A stretch of 15,358 bases of DNA from an uncultured Lachnospira sp. (lineage in GTDB: Bacteria > Bacillota > Clostridia > Lachnospirales > Lachnospiraceae), in NCBI GenBank assembly GCA_934358235.1, contig CAKRKK010000038.1, positions 1 to 15,358 on the forward strand, in the 5' to 3' direction. The notes beneath the pieces were generated by a model. That model did no database searches. It saw only the letters and a program-made list of their open reading frames with translations, and was not told where the DNA came from. This document shows, piece after piece, positions 1 to 5,316 of the stretch. The position numbers and the translations under genes are program-made. Positions within the stretch are counted from its first letter, which is position 1. Each line of letters begins with the position of its first letter.

Positions 1-42
1 GTATATATAGCGTGGTTTGATAAAATTTGATATGGGATATAA

Positions 43-315
43 TTACAAGAAAAGAGATTTTTATTTGCAGGACATATAAGTGATGCGCTGCCAGAGATAA
101 AACATAAATTTCCTAACAGCATTTTTATGGAATCAGAGACTGATAATTTATCAGGAATAGAAGTTGATGCAGTTGTAATGCTTATAAAGTGGATGTCACA
201 CAGTATGTATTATAAGATTAAATCGGCAGGTTCACTATCACAGACAAAGGTTATAATGTGTAATAGTAAAAATATCAATATAATTTTACAGAAAATATAT
301 GACGAAATAATCTGA
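43..315 (+). pseudogene. C-terminal fragment of a DUF2325-like protein
   Basis: An open frame from 43 (after a stop at 40-42) to 315 encodes about 90 residues with no good start codon before the ATG at 127. Visible features are an early AGHISDALPEI stretch, a VVMLIKWMSHS segment and a VIMCNSKNINIIL strand. I recognise this arrangement from DUF2325-type C-terminal domains (a Rossmann-like fold with a conserved W-x-S-H region and a final C-N-T/S-K-N strand). The function of that family is unknown. The part upstream of 43 is in another frame or missing, so this is either a decayed gene or a gene whose N-terminus is shifted out of frame near the window edge. The first 42 bases show a short open stretch in another frame (to a stop at 28-30) and nothing recognisable. 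Confidence 0.45.
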
Positions 316-424
316 TGCTTTAATAAATATATTTAAGGCTGTAAAAGATGAATAATGCATTTATAAGAATATTAACTGTTATGTATACATATATAAGTAG
401 TAAATGTATTAAGAGGCGGTTTGT

Positions 425-940
425 ATGAAACATGCTTTTGTAAATGCAGGGTTAAAGTACGGATGCTTGTGCAGGATATATGGAGATTGGCATAGAATAG
501 CAGGATTGATGGCAGTAGTTATTATTGTAATGACTACTGTTGTTAATTCTGCTTTTTATAATTATGTGCAGATAAGGGCAGAAGAATTGATGGAATCAGA
601 CATGGAAGACGGTAAGGCAGAGGTATCAGCTAATGGTCCGGATATAGAAACACCATCAGCTATACTTATGGAAGCGAAGACAGGTCAGGTAATATATGAA
701 AAGGATGCGGCTAAGCAGCTTGCACCGGCAAGTATTACTAAGATAATGACGCTTATTCTTATATTTGATGCCTTAGAAAGCGGACAGATAAGGATGGAGG
801 ATCCTGTAACAGTTTCGGAGTATGCGGCATCTATGGGCGGCAGCCAGGTGTTTCTTGAAGAGGGGGAAATACAGAGTGTAAGGACGATGATAAAGTGTAT
901 AGCAGTGGCAAGTGCTAATGATGCGTGTGTAGCGTTATGA
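425..940 (+). CDS. dacF: D-alanyl-D-alanine carboxypeptidase (DacF-like), N-terminal part, gene interrupted
   Basis: This is the 5' portion of a serine-type D-Ala-D-Ala carboxypeptidase (peptidase family S11), a membrane-anchored enzyme that trims the terminal D-Ala from peptidoglycan stem peptides outside the cell. Residues 25-44 form a signal or anchor helix. The SxxK motif (SITK, S103 and K106) carries the nucleophile, and the SxN motif (SAN, S163-N165) is present. The third motif, KTG, is missing here and lies in the other half at 5632. The frame runs A-C-V-A then L-stop two codons past the junction at 926-933. A Shine-Dalgarno-like GAGGCGG precedes the ATG. Genuine sequence ends at 933 and the last codons come from the inserted element. 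With the element in place the product would lack the rest of the transpeptidase fold and should be inactive. No other decay is visible in this half. Confidence 0.9.
   Translation: MKHAFVNAGLKYGCLCRIYGDWHRIAGLMAVVIIVMTTVVNSAFYNYVQIRAEELMESDMEDGKAEVSANGPDIETPSAILMEAKTGQVIYEKDAAKQLAPASITKIMTLILIFDALESGQIRMEDPVTVSEYAASMGGSQVFLEEGEIQSVRTMIKCIAVASANDACVAL
926..933 (+). repeat. attL core, direct repeat TGTGTAGC
   Basis: This 8-bp sequence is identical to 5317-5324 and marks the left junction of the element. Left of it the carboxypeptidase frame is intact, and right of it the frame hits a stop at 938-940. Symmetry of the element arms puts the strand-exchange centre between 926 and 927, so the central dinucleotide would be TG. 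The remaining six shared bases would then be chance or functional similarity of the target and element sites. Confidence 0.8.
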
Positions 941-951
941 TATAGTAGACA
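938..951 (+). repeat. Left-end arm of reconstituted attP (inverted repeat)
   Basis: The sequence here is the reverse complement of 5293-5306 at 12 of 14 positions, including a perfect 9-bp block (940-948 against 5296-5304). When the element circularises, the two arms lie symmetrically around the shared core, 13 bases out on each side. That is the layout expected for paired half-sites bound by a large serine integrase dimer. Confidence 0.65.
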
Positions 952-1212
952 GTAGTAAAAACAGTACATAAAGCCTTGTAAATGCACACCTGAAGCCAAT
1001 TACATAAACTGAAAATTAAGACATATAAGTTTCCAAAGATGGAAACGTTATAAAACTGAATTAAACCAATAGTTTAATGACAGATAATGCTAATAGGCAT
1101 AAAATTAAATATAATTTAGAGGTACTATCAGATAAAATTACTGGAAGAAACATTGAAATAATGCTAAAATATGCTTGTGTATCGGGATAGAAGATGTATA
1201 AGGAGGAGCAAT
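941..1212 (+). other. Left end of element, mostly non-coding
   Basis: About 270 bases lack a convincing gene. A hairpin is visible at 1029-1046: a perfect 7-bp stem GTTTCCA/TGGAAAC with an AAGA loop. A short frame at 1077-1190 (37 codons from an ATG, ending LKYACVSG) has no Shine-Dalgarno sequence and may be a remnant gene tail. No T-tract follows the hairpin, so it is not a clear terminator. Confidence 0.35.
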
Positions 1213-1332
1213 GTGAAGCCTATATATTTATCAATCCAACAAGAAGCAACAGGAAACAGAATCAGAGAACTTTTATTGAATAATGGATATCCTCGTCATT
1301 GACGGGGATATTACTATTTTGAGGGAAGGTGA
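1213..1332 (+). pseudogene. Small Cro/CI-like helix-turn-helix regulator, internally deleted
   Basis: A strong Shine-Dalgarno AAGGAGG (1200-1206) precedes a GTG at 1213, while the ATG two bases earlier is followed at once by TGA. The frame reads a leader, then ATGNRIRELLLNNGY, the first helices typical of small clostridial HTH proteins, and stops at 1303. In the +1 frame from 1292 the DNA reads LVIDGDI, which resembles the conserved tail of the same family (a final D-I-L-V-x-D segment). The simplest reading is an internal deletion that removed the HTH core and shifted the frame. This would have been a regulator of the element. The family assignment rests on short matches only. Confidence 0.4.
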
Positions 1333-1338
1333 TACACA

Positions 1339-1855
1339 ATGGATAATGTATGGAATAAAACAGATTTTTGGTACGAAAGAAAAAGACCGTGGAAGATACC
1401 TGGTCTGGTGTTTCGGAATATAAAATACAGCTTTCAGAGAGTGACAAAAGGCTATTGTGATAAGGATTTATGGAATATTGATTATTGGTTTATGAATCTT
1501 ATGCCAGATATGCTGCAACAATTCAAAGATACAAAACATGGAAGTCCAAGTTGTTTGGGGACAGAGTACGTGGATGAACATGGGATTTCCTACAATGATG
1601 AATGTCATGCAGAGTGGGATAAAATTCTGGATAAGATGATATTCTTGTTTAGAGAAATGAATGAAGAAACGTGCCAGAAGAAAAATTTATATCAGAAAGA
1701 GCATGAGGATGTATTACAAGAGTTTGAAGCAAAATATGGAAGCTTTGGAGAAAAACTCGAAGAAGGAAAGAAAAACAAACATGGTAGGGTTTTGCATTTT
1801 TCCTAGTGAAGTGCCAAAGTATAAGGATATTGAGGAAAAATATTATACGGAAGAT
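1339..1855 (+). pseudogene. Conserved phage/integrative-element protein of unknown function, frameshifted
   Basis: The ATG at 1339 follows AAGGTGAT with a 5-base spacer. The protein is rich in aromatic residues (RKRPWKIPGLVFRNIKYSFQR, then DLWNIDYWFMNLMPDML, a C-H-A-E-W motif and an E-T-C-x-K-K-N segment). I recognise this type of protein from phages and integrative elements of Clostridia, and no function is known to me. The frame ends at 1804-1806. One base fewer in the T5 run at 1797-1801 would continue as HFPSEVPKYKDIEEKYY, which fits the expected tail, so a single-base insertion has broken the gene. After about 1855 the continued frame changes into antitoxin-like sequence, suggesting a deletion that fused two genes. 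Confidence 0.55.
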
Positions 1856-1972
1856 AGAGCAGAAAGAAGAAGCAGAATTCTTAAAAGCAAAAAATATGTT
1901 AACTCAGGAAAAATGACTACGGCAGAAATAGATGAATATATAAAGGAGCAGAGAACAGATGAAAGATATTAA
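1856..1972 (+). pseudogene. C-terminal remnant of a toxin-antitoxin antitoxin
   Basis: The frame reads RAERRSRILKSKKYVNSGK and then M-T-T-A-E-I-D-E-Y-I-K-E-Q-R to a stop at 1972. It overlaps the start of the PIN-domain frame at 1959 by 14 bases. A short charged protein ending just inside a PIN toxin start is the standard arrangement of an antitoxin. The DNA-binding N-terminus is gone and replaced by the tail of the upstream phage-type gene. The call depends on position and composition, and I cannot name the antitoxin family. Confidence 0.4.
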
Positions 1973-2147
1973 GAAGATATTTTTTGATACAGCACCTATT
2001 ATATATTATCTTCAGGAAAGCGATTTATACTTTAATACTATGCTATCATTCTTAAGTAAAAATGATGATTGTGATTATGTAACATCCACAGTCACAGCAA
2101 CGGAATATTTAACATATCCGTTTAGAAAGAATGGAAGGTTGATTTAG
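1959..2147 (+). pseudogene. PIN-domain ribonuclease toxin, truncated
   Basis: The 62-residue frame begins with IFFDTAPIIYYL, the conserved first strand and helix of PIN (VapC-like) ribonucleases with the acidic metal ligand D10. It continues to TVTATEYLTYPF, carrying the second acidic residue E49. Complete PIN toxins are about 125-145 residues, so over half, including the distal acidic residues, is absent. The sequence jumps to another frame near 2126-2141. The truncated product should not be an active nuclease. The start overlaps the antitoxin remnant, as expected of a former toxin-antitoxin operon. Confidence 0.6.
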
Positions 2148-2230
2148 AACAGTTTGTTATGTCTGCGACAGAGTGTGGAAAAAATGTAGATGAATATATG
2201 AGAGAAATGCGTGAGAATGATAGATTATAA
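2126..2230 (+). pseudogene. Gene-tail fragment, possibly antitoxin-like
   Basis: In the frame shifted from the PIN remnant the DNA reads about 34 residues ending GKNVDEYMREMRENDRL and a stop at 2228-2230. The acidic/basic helical ending resembles the antitoxin tail at 1930-1972 (E-I-D-E-Y-I-K-E-Q-R), but it could be the end of any small gene. It has no start of its own. The junction around 2126-2141 appears to be a deletion joining the PIN gene to this tail. Confidence 0.3.
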
Positions 2231-2281
2231 AAAAGTATTAGTTGCTGATAAGTGATGAACCGAAATATATAGAAATAAAAA

Positions 2282-2305
2282 GGACACTTGATTTCTCAAA
2301 TGCCC
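2282..2305 (+). promoter_or_regulatory. Imperfect dyad over the -35 region, candidate operator
   Basis: Arms GGACACTTGA (2282-2291) and TCAAATGCCC (2296-2305) are inverted repeats matching at 8 of 10 positions with a 4-base centre. They cover the -35 box and half of the spacer of the promoter at 2288-2316. This placement suits a dimeric repressor such as the degenerate HTH regulator nearby. Binding is inference. Confidence 0.4.
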
Positions 2306-2316
2306 TAGTGTATAAT
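2288..2316 (+). promoter_or_regulatory. Sigma-70-type promoter TTGATT-17-TATAAT
   Basis: A TTGATT -35 box (2288-2293), a 17-base spacer and a consensus TATAAT -10 box (2311-2316) point rightwards, with a start expected near 2323. It is the best promoter match I see in the element. Downstream come a hairpin (2331-2350), a terminator (2381-2417) and then the PBECR3 gene at 2479. Confidence 0.65.
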
Positions 2317-2322
2317 CTACTT

Positions 2323-2417
2323 AGAAAGTGAATCGGATATGACTCCGATTTGCCCTCAGTAAAATTAAACTATAAAGAATAGCATCCTTCACATTGAGCC
2401 GTAGAGGATGCTGTTTT
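2323..2417 (+). ncRNA. Candidate small RNA or attenuated leader
   Basis: About 95 bases lie between a consensus promoter and an intrinsic terminator, with no start codon and ribosome-binding site worth reporting. Near the 5' end is a 7-bp perfect stem AATCGGA/TCCGATT (2331-2337 and 2344-2350). The 3' end is the terminator stem. Two readings are possible: a free-standing small RNA of the element, or a leader in which termination controls the PBECR3 gene 60 bases further on. The sequence does not decide between them. Confidence 0.4.
2381..2417 (+). terminator. Intrinsic terminator
   Basis: An 8-bp perfect stem AGCATCCT/AGGATGCT (2381-2388 and 2404-2411) is followed by GTTTTT. It lies between the promoter at 2288-2316 and the gene at 2479. 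Confidence 0.7.
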
Positions 2418-2478
2418 TAGTGTATAGGATAGAAATAGAGATTTGGTTATTGATATTTTACATAAATGAGGAGAGTAG

Positions 2479-2874
2479 ATGAGCAACAAAGAAGAATTAT
2501 TAAAAGTAGGAGAATATAATTCTAAATATAACGATATATTGGGGATTAATATAGAAAAATTAGAAATATATAGATCAAAAGGTCTTCCATCACATATAGT
2601 AAAAAGAAAACATTATAAATGCTTAAAGTATATTGACTATATACCTGATATTATTTCTGAACCAGATTATATAGGGGTTAATCCCAATGAGCAGGGAACG
2701 AGTATAGAACTTATAAAAAGATATGCTGATAATGTTATGATAGGAATTAAGTTAGATACAGAGGGAGAGTATCTTTATGTTTCGACTATGATAGATATAC
2801 AGGAATCGAAGATAGAAAGACGTCTATATAGTGGTAGAATTAAAGAAATTTCCGTTGACAATAATAATGAATAA
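2479..2874 (+). CDS. PBECR3-type polyvalent-protein nuclease-like domain, stand-alone
   Basis: The 131-residue protein starts at an ATG behind GAGGAG. After a short N-terminus (about residues 1-35) it has a compact domain: HIVKRKH (39-45), YIDYIPDII (51-59), PDYIGVNPNE (62-71), SIELIKRYADNVMIGIKLD (75-93), YLYVSTMIDI (98-107) and SKIERRLYSGRIK (110-122). I recognise this as the PBECR3 group, one of the BECR-fold (Barnase-EndoU-ColicinE5/D-RelE) nuclease-like domains described in phage polyvalent proteins. Nuclease activity here is inferred from the fold class and not shown. It is the only intact non-mobility gene in the element. The usual large polyvalent partner domains are absent, so it acts alone or is a leftover. 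No immunity gene is recognisable beside it. Confidence 0.65.
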   Translation: MSNKEELLKVGEYNSKYNDILGINIEKLEIYRSKGLPSHIVKRKHYKCLKYIDYIPDIISEPDYIGVNPNEQGTSIELIKRYADNVMIGIKLDTEGEYLYVSTMIDIQESKIERRLYSGRIKEISVDNNNE

Positions 2875-2924
2875 TGGTATATTATTAATGAGAAAAGAAT
2901 AATATAGTAATGAACATAATTATT

Positions 2925-3057
2925 TTGAGGTCGGAAAAGGTTCCCGACACACTCTGAAAGGAGTACCTGAGATGATGGATACACCGCCCATCCAAGATAA
3001 TTATGCTTTTATTATAAGCACCAACAGAGCAAAATCTGAAGGTGCTTATTTTTATTT
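2925..3057 (+). ncRNA. Hairpin-rich stretch ending in a terminator, candidate structured RNA or leader
   Basis: Four stems lie in a row: GTCGG/CCGAC (2930-2934, 2944-2948), ACTC/GAGT (2951-2954, 2961-2964), GATGG/CCATC (2974-2978, 2988-2992) and the terminator stem (3014-3022, 3041-3049). AGGAG at 2959-2963 sits 8 bases before an ATG at 2972, so a short peptide (M-M-D-T-P-P-I-Q-D-N-Y...) could be made. Its frame runs through the terminator into sequence that reads as antisense of another gene. The stretch follows the PBECR3 gene by about 50 bases. It could be a trans-acting RNA, a leader peptide, or an RNA antitoxin-like partner. I do not recognise a named RNA family. Confidence 0.3.
3014..3057 (+). 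terminator. Intrinsic terminator
   Basis: A 9-bp perfect stem ATAAGCACC/GGTGCTTAT (3014-3022 and 3041-3049) is followed by a T-rich tail, TTTTATTT. It would end transcription from the PBECR3 gene and the structured stretch. Confidence 0.7.
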
Positions 3058-3225
3058 CTACTGTCTGTTATGTATATTATTAACAGCCTTTTCAAGTTCC
3101 ATAGTCTGCCATTTACTATGTGTAATTTGCTGCTTAAATTCAGTTAAGCGTTTACTGGTGTATTTATCCATCCAGTTAATAATACAAGCTGGCATATATT
3201 TTTCTGGTATCTTTTGGGAAAAGCT
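3058..3225 (-). pseudogene. C-terminal fragment of a mobile-element protein, reverse strand
   Basis: On the minus strand a frame of about 55 residues ends at 3058 and reads KYMPACIINWMDKYTSKRL and then T-E-F-K-Q-Q-I-T-H-S-K-W-Q-T-M-E-L-E-K. The balanced charged composition looks like real protein, while the opposite strand gives a Cys/Leu-rich shadow. No start codon or ribosome-binding site belongs to it. It is the tail of a gene whose front was lost, oriented against the rest of the element. The original gene is not recognised. Confidence 0.4.
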
Positions 3226-3227
3226 AA

Positions 3228-3314
3228 AAATCAAAAGAATTGAACAAAGAATATAAGAATATTACAGATGCTTTGTTAGAAGAGATGTTTAATAAGGATA
3301 ACTATAAAAAGTAA
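3228..3314 (+). pseudogene. Short plus-strand gene-tail fragment
   Basis: After a stop at 3225-3227, a 28-codon frame reads KELNKEYKNITDALLEEMF and on to a stop at 3312-3314. It has no start signals and is followed 30 bases later by a terminator, which suits the end of a former gene. Identity is unknown. Confidence 0.3.
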
Positions 3315-3343
3315 AAATAGCATATGTAGAGCAGATTTATGTA

Positions 3344-3373
3344 CCCCCTGTCCGTTATGGATGGGGGATTTTT
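3344..3373 (+). terminator. Intrinsic terminator
   Basis: CCCCC (3344-3348) pairs with GGGGG (3363-3367), with an inner TCC/GGA pairing, followed by ATTTTT. It separates the gene debris on the left from the recombinase module on the right. Confidence 0.65.
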
Positions 3374-3381
3374 AATTATAA

Positions 3382-3400
3382 TTAAACGATTGTGATTAAA
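3382..3400 (+). repeat. First copy of a 19/20-base direct repeat flanking the recombinase leader
   Basis: TTAAACGATTGTGATTAAA here recurs as TTAAACGATTGGAGATTAAA at 3627-3646, just before the recombinase start. The copies differ by one base gain and one substitution. They bracket the small ORF and the leader hairpin. They may be regulator or recombinase binding sites, or traces of a duplication. Confidence 0.45.
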
Positions 3401-3457
3401 CATAAGATTATAACTATTTGAATATTATAAAACAAACAGATATTGTGAGGGATTCGA

Positions 3458-3556
3458 TTGAAAAAAGAAGAACGAAAAATTAAAGTGAATGTATTTTATG
3501 GTGGAGAAAAATTAGTAGATTGTATGGGTAGAGTTATTAAGAAACATACAAAGTAA
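3458..3556 (+). CDS. Small basic protein upstream of the recombinase, 32 residues
   Basis: A TTG at 3458 preceded by GAGGGA opens a 32-codon frame: MKKEERKIKVNVFYGGEKL, then V-D-C-M-G-R-V-I-K-K-H-T-K, stop at 3554-3556. The K-V-x-V-F-Y then short helix pattern resembles small ORFs that sit next to serine recombinases in Tn4451/CTn-type elements (TnpW-like), whose role is unclear. It is encoded 94 bases before the recombinase start and in the same direction. It could also be a candidate recombination directionality factor, but nothing in the sequence shows that. Confidence 0.45.
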   Translation: MKKEERKIKVNVFYGGEKLVDCMGRVIKKHTK

Positions 3557-3566
3557 GTATAGAAAA

Positions 3567-3620
3567 ATATCCTTGTGTCGTGTATATTATTTGTTATGGT
3601 GTGCATTGATACAAGGATAT
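3567..3620 (+). promoter_or_regulatory. Long hairpin in the recombinase leader
   Basis: ATATCCTTGT (3567-3576) and ACAAGGATAT (3611-3620) form a perfect 10-bp stem that extends by a G-U and a U-A pair, enclosing about 30 bases. It starts 10 bases after the small ORF stop and ends 30 bases before the recombinase ATG. No T-tract follows, so it is not a standard terminator. It may control translation or mRNA stability, or be a protein-binding palindrome in DNA. Confidence 0.45.
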
Positions 3621-3626
3621 AATTAT

Positions 3627-3646
3627 TTAAACGATTGGAGATTAAA
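3627..3646 (+). repeat. Second copy of a 19/20-base direct repeat, overlapping the recombinase ribosome-binding site
   Basis: TTAAACGATTGGAGATTAAA is nearly the same as 3382-3400. The extra G turns the repeat into one that contains GGAG, the ribosome-binding site of the recombinase at 3651. Confidence 0.45.
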
Positions 3647-3650
3647 ATAT

Positions 3651-5231
3651 ATGGGTAATCGTGCAGTATTATATCTGAGATTAAGTAAAGAAGATGCAGA
3701 TAAGGTTAACAAAGGAGATGACAGTTCAAGTATTAAAAGCCAGAGACTTATGCTGACAGACTATGCCTTGGAGAAAGGCTTTAAGATAGTAAAGGTTTAT
3801 TCTGATGATGATGAATCAGGATTGTATGACGACAGACCTGGATTTGAGGAAATGATTCTTGATGCAAAAATGGGTGAATATGATGTAATTATTGCAAAGT
3901 CGCAGTCAAGATTTTCAAGGAATATGGAACATATTGAAAAGTATTTACATCATATGCTGCCAAACTTAGGAATAAGATTTATAGGTGTTGTTGATGGAGT
4001 TGATACTGACAACGAAGGTAATAAAAAGAGCAGACAGATTAATGGTCTTGTAAATGAATGGTATTGTGAGGATTTATCCAAAAATATCCGTTCAGCTTTT
4101 AAAGCTAAGATGAAGGATGGACAGTTTTTAGGCTCATCATGTCCGTATGGATATATACGTGATCCTAAGAATCATAACCATCTTATTATAGATGATTATG
4201 CTGCAAAGGTTGTGCAACGTATATATGATTTATATATATGTGGATACGGCAAGGCTAAAATAGGTTCTATATTATCTAGTGAAGGTATATTAATTCCATC
4301 TATCTATAAGCGTGATGTCTTACATGAAAATTATCATAATGCCTGTGAATTAGAAACAACATCTACATGGTCATATCAGACAATAGCTACCATATTAAAC
4401 AATGAAGTGTACATAGGACACTTAATACAAAACAAAGCTAATACATTGTCATATAAGGATAAGAGAAAAGTGGTACTTCCCAAAGACAAATGGATTAAAG
4501 TCGAGAATACACATGAAGCGATTATTGACATTAATACATATAATCGTGTGCAGGAATTACAAAAGGTGAGAAGAAGAGAGGTAAAAGATACGCAGCCTAA
4601 TGGAATCTTTTCAGGACTTGTTTTCTGTGCTGATTGTGGTCATGCGATGGCAAGAAAGTATGCAAGACGAGGACAAAAAGGGTTTATAGGATATATATGC
4701 AAGATATATAAGACTATGGGAAAAAGCTTTTGTGCAAGTCATAGTATTAATGTGGATGAATTAGAAGAAGCAGTTTTATTATCTATAAAAGAAGAAGCAA
4801 GGAAAATTCTTAAGCCAGATGATATTGATACACTAACAAAGATGAGCATATGTGATAGGAATAGCAGTTTTTATCAGCAGCAGATAGAGGGACTTAACAA
4901 GAGGCTTGATAAGATTAGTGTATATAAAAAGAAGACATATGATAATTATATGGAAGAGATTATATCTAAGGAAGAATACTTGAGGTATGTCAGCGACTAT
5001 GATGTTGAGAGAAAGAAGATAGAAAGTGAAAAGGAGGCAGTATTAGATAGGATAGAATCACAGAAGGAAATGGATAATGAATATGATGAATGGGTTGAAG
5101 CATTTAAGGATTACATTAATATAGAAGAATTAACAAGAGATATTGTTGTTGAGCTTATAGAAAAAATAGAAGTAAATGCAGATGGTTCAATTAACATTCA
5201 CTATAGATTTAACAATCCATATTCTGTGTAG
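3651..5231 (+). CDS. Large serine recombinase (TndX/TnpX-like site-specific integrase)
   Basis: The 526-residue protein catalyses integration or excision through a serine-linked DNA break at att sites. The resolvase domain spans about residues 4-150, with R10 and the catalytic S12 in LYLRLSKED, the DDSSSIKSQR segment typical of clostridial members, and R87/R90 in SQSRFSRN. The recombinase domain covers about 160-280, and a zinc ribbon uses C326, C329, C350 and C361. A coiled coil follows at about 395-475, with the usual ending V-V-E-L-I-E-K-I-E-V. All key residues are present and the length is normal. I chose the ATG at 3651 because GGAG lies 10 bases upstream and MGNRAVLYLRLS is the family-type start; the longer frame from 3573 begins inside the leader hairpin. 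The gene ends 85 bases before attR, as expected of the element's own integrase. Confidence 0.95.
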   Translation: MGNRAVLYLRLSKEDADKVNKGDDSSSIKSQRLMLTDYALEKGFKIVKVYSDDDESGLYDDRPGFEEMILDAKMGEYDVIIAKSQSRFSRNMEHIEKYLHHMLPNLGIRFIGVVDGVDTDNEGNKKSRQINGLVNEWYCEDLSKNIRSAFKAKMKDGQFLGSSCPYGYIRDPKNHNHLIIDDYAAKVVQRIYDLYICGYGKAKIGSILSSEGILIPSIYKRDVLHENYHNACELETTSTWSYQTIATILNNEVYIGHLIQNKANTLSYKDKRKVVLPKDKWIKVENTHEAIIDINTYNRVQELQKVRRREVKDTQPNGIFSGLVFCADCGHAMARKYARRGQKGFIGYICKIYKTMGKSFCASHSINVDELEEAVLLSIKEEARKILKPDDIDTLTKMSICDRNSSFYQQQIEGLNKRLDKISVYKKKTYDNYMEEIISKEEYLRYVSDYDVERKKIESEKEAVLDRIESQKEMDNEYDEWVEAFKDYINIEELTRDIVVELIEKIEVNADGSINIHYRFNNPYSV

Positions 5232-5292
5232 ATGAACGTGAATGATTCTATTAAGGATTGTATTAATGAATTCTATTAATAATGAATAAAAG

Positions 5293-5306
5293 TGACTACT
5301 ATATGA
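5293..5306 (+). repeat. Right-end arm of reconstituted attP (inverted repeat)
   Basis: TGACTACTATATGA here is the inverted partner of 938-951 (12 of 14 positions, 9 in a row perfect). Its inner edge lies 13 bases from the core, matching the spacing on the left end. Confidence 0.65.
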
Positions 5307-5316
5307 ATATGCCACC

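Noticed and set aside
1029..1046. Hairpin near the left end as a terminator
   Set aside because: The 7-bp stem is good but it is followed by GTTATAAAAC and not by a T-tract.
1797..1801. T5 run as a programmed frameshift site
   Set aside because: The shift needed is +1 and there is no slippery heptamer, stimulatory stem or internal ribosome-binding site. A simple indel in a decaying gene fits better.
2972..3256. A 94-codon plus-strand frame after a good ribosome-binding site
   Set aside because: Beyond about 3050 it runs through a terminator stem and then reads Cys/Leu-rich sequence that is the antisense of a better minus-strand protein fragment (3058-3225). Only a short peptide at its start is plausible.
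3418..3446. TTGAAT-17-TATTGT as the recombinase-module promoter
   Set aside because: Its start point would fall on the ribosome-binding region of the 32-residue ORF, leaving no room for it, and the -10 box is poor.
3573..3650. N-terminal extension of the recombinase from 3573
   Set aside because: It lies inside the leader hairpin, has no ribosome-binding site, and the family-type start is MGNRAVLYLRLS at 3651.
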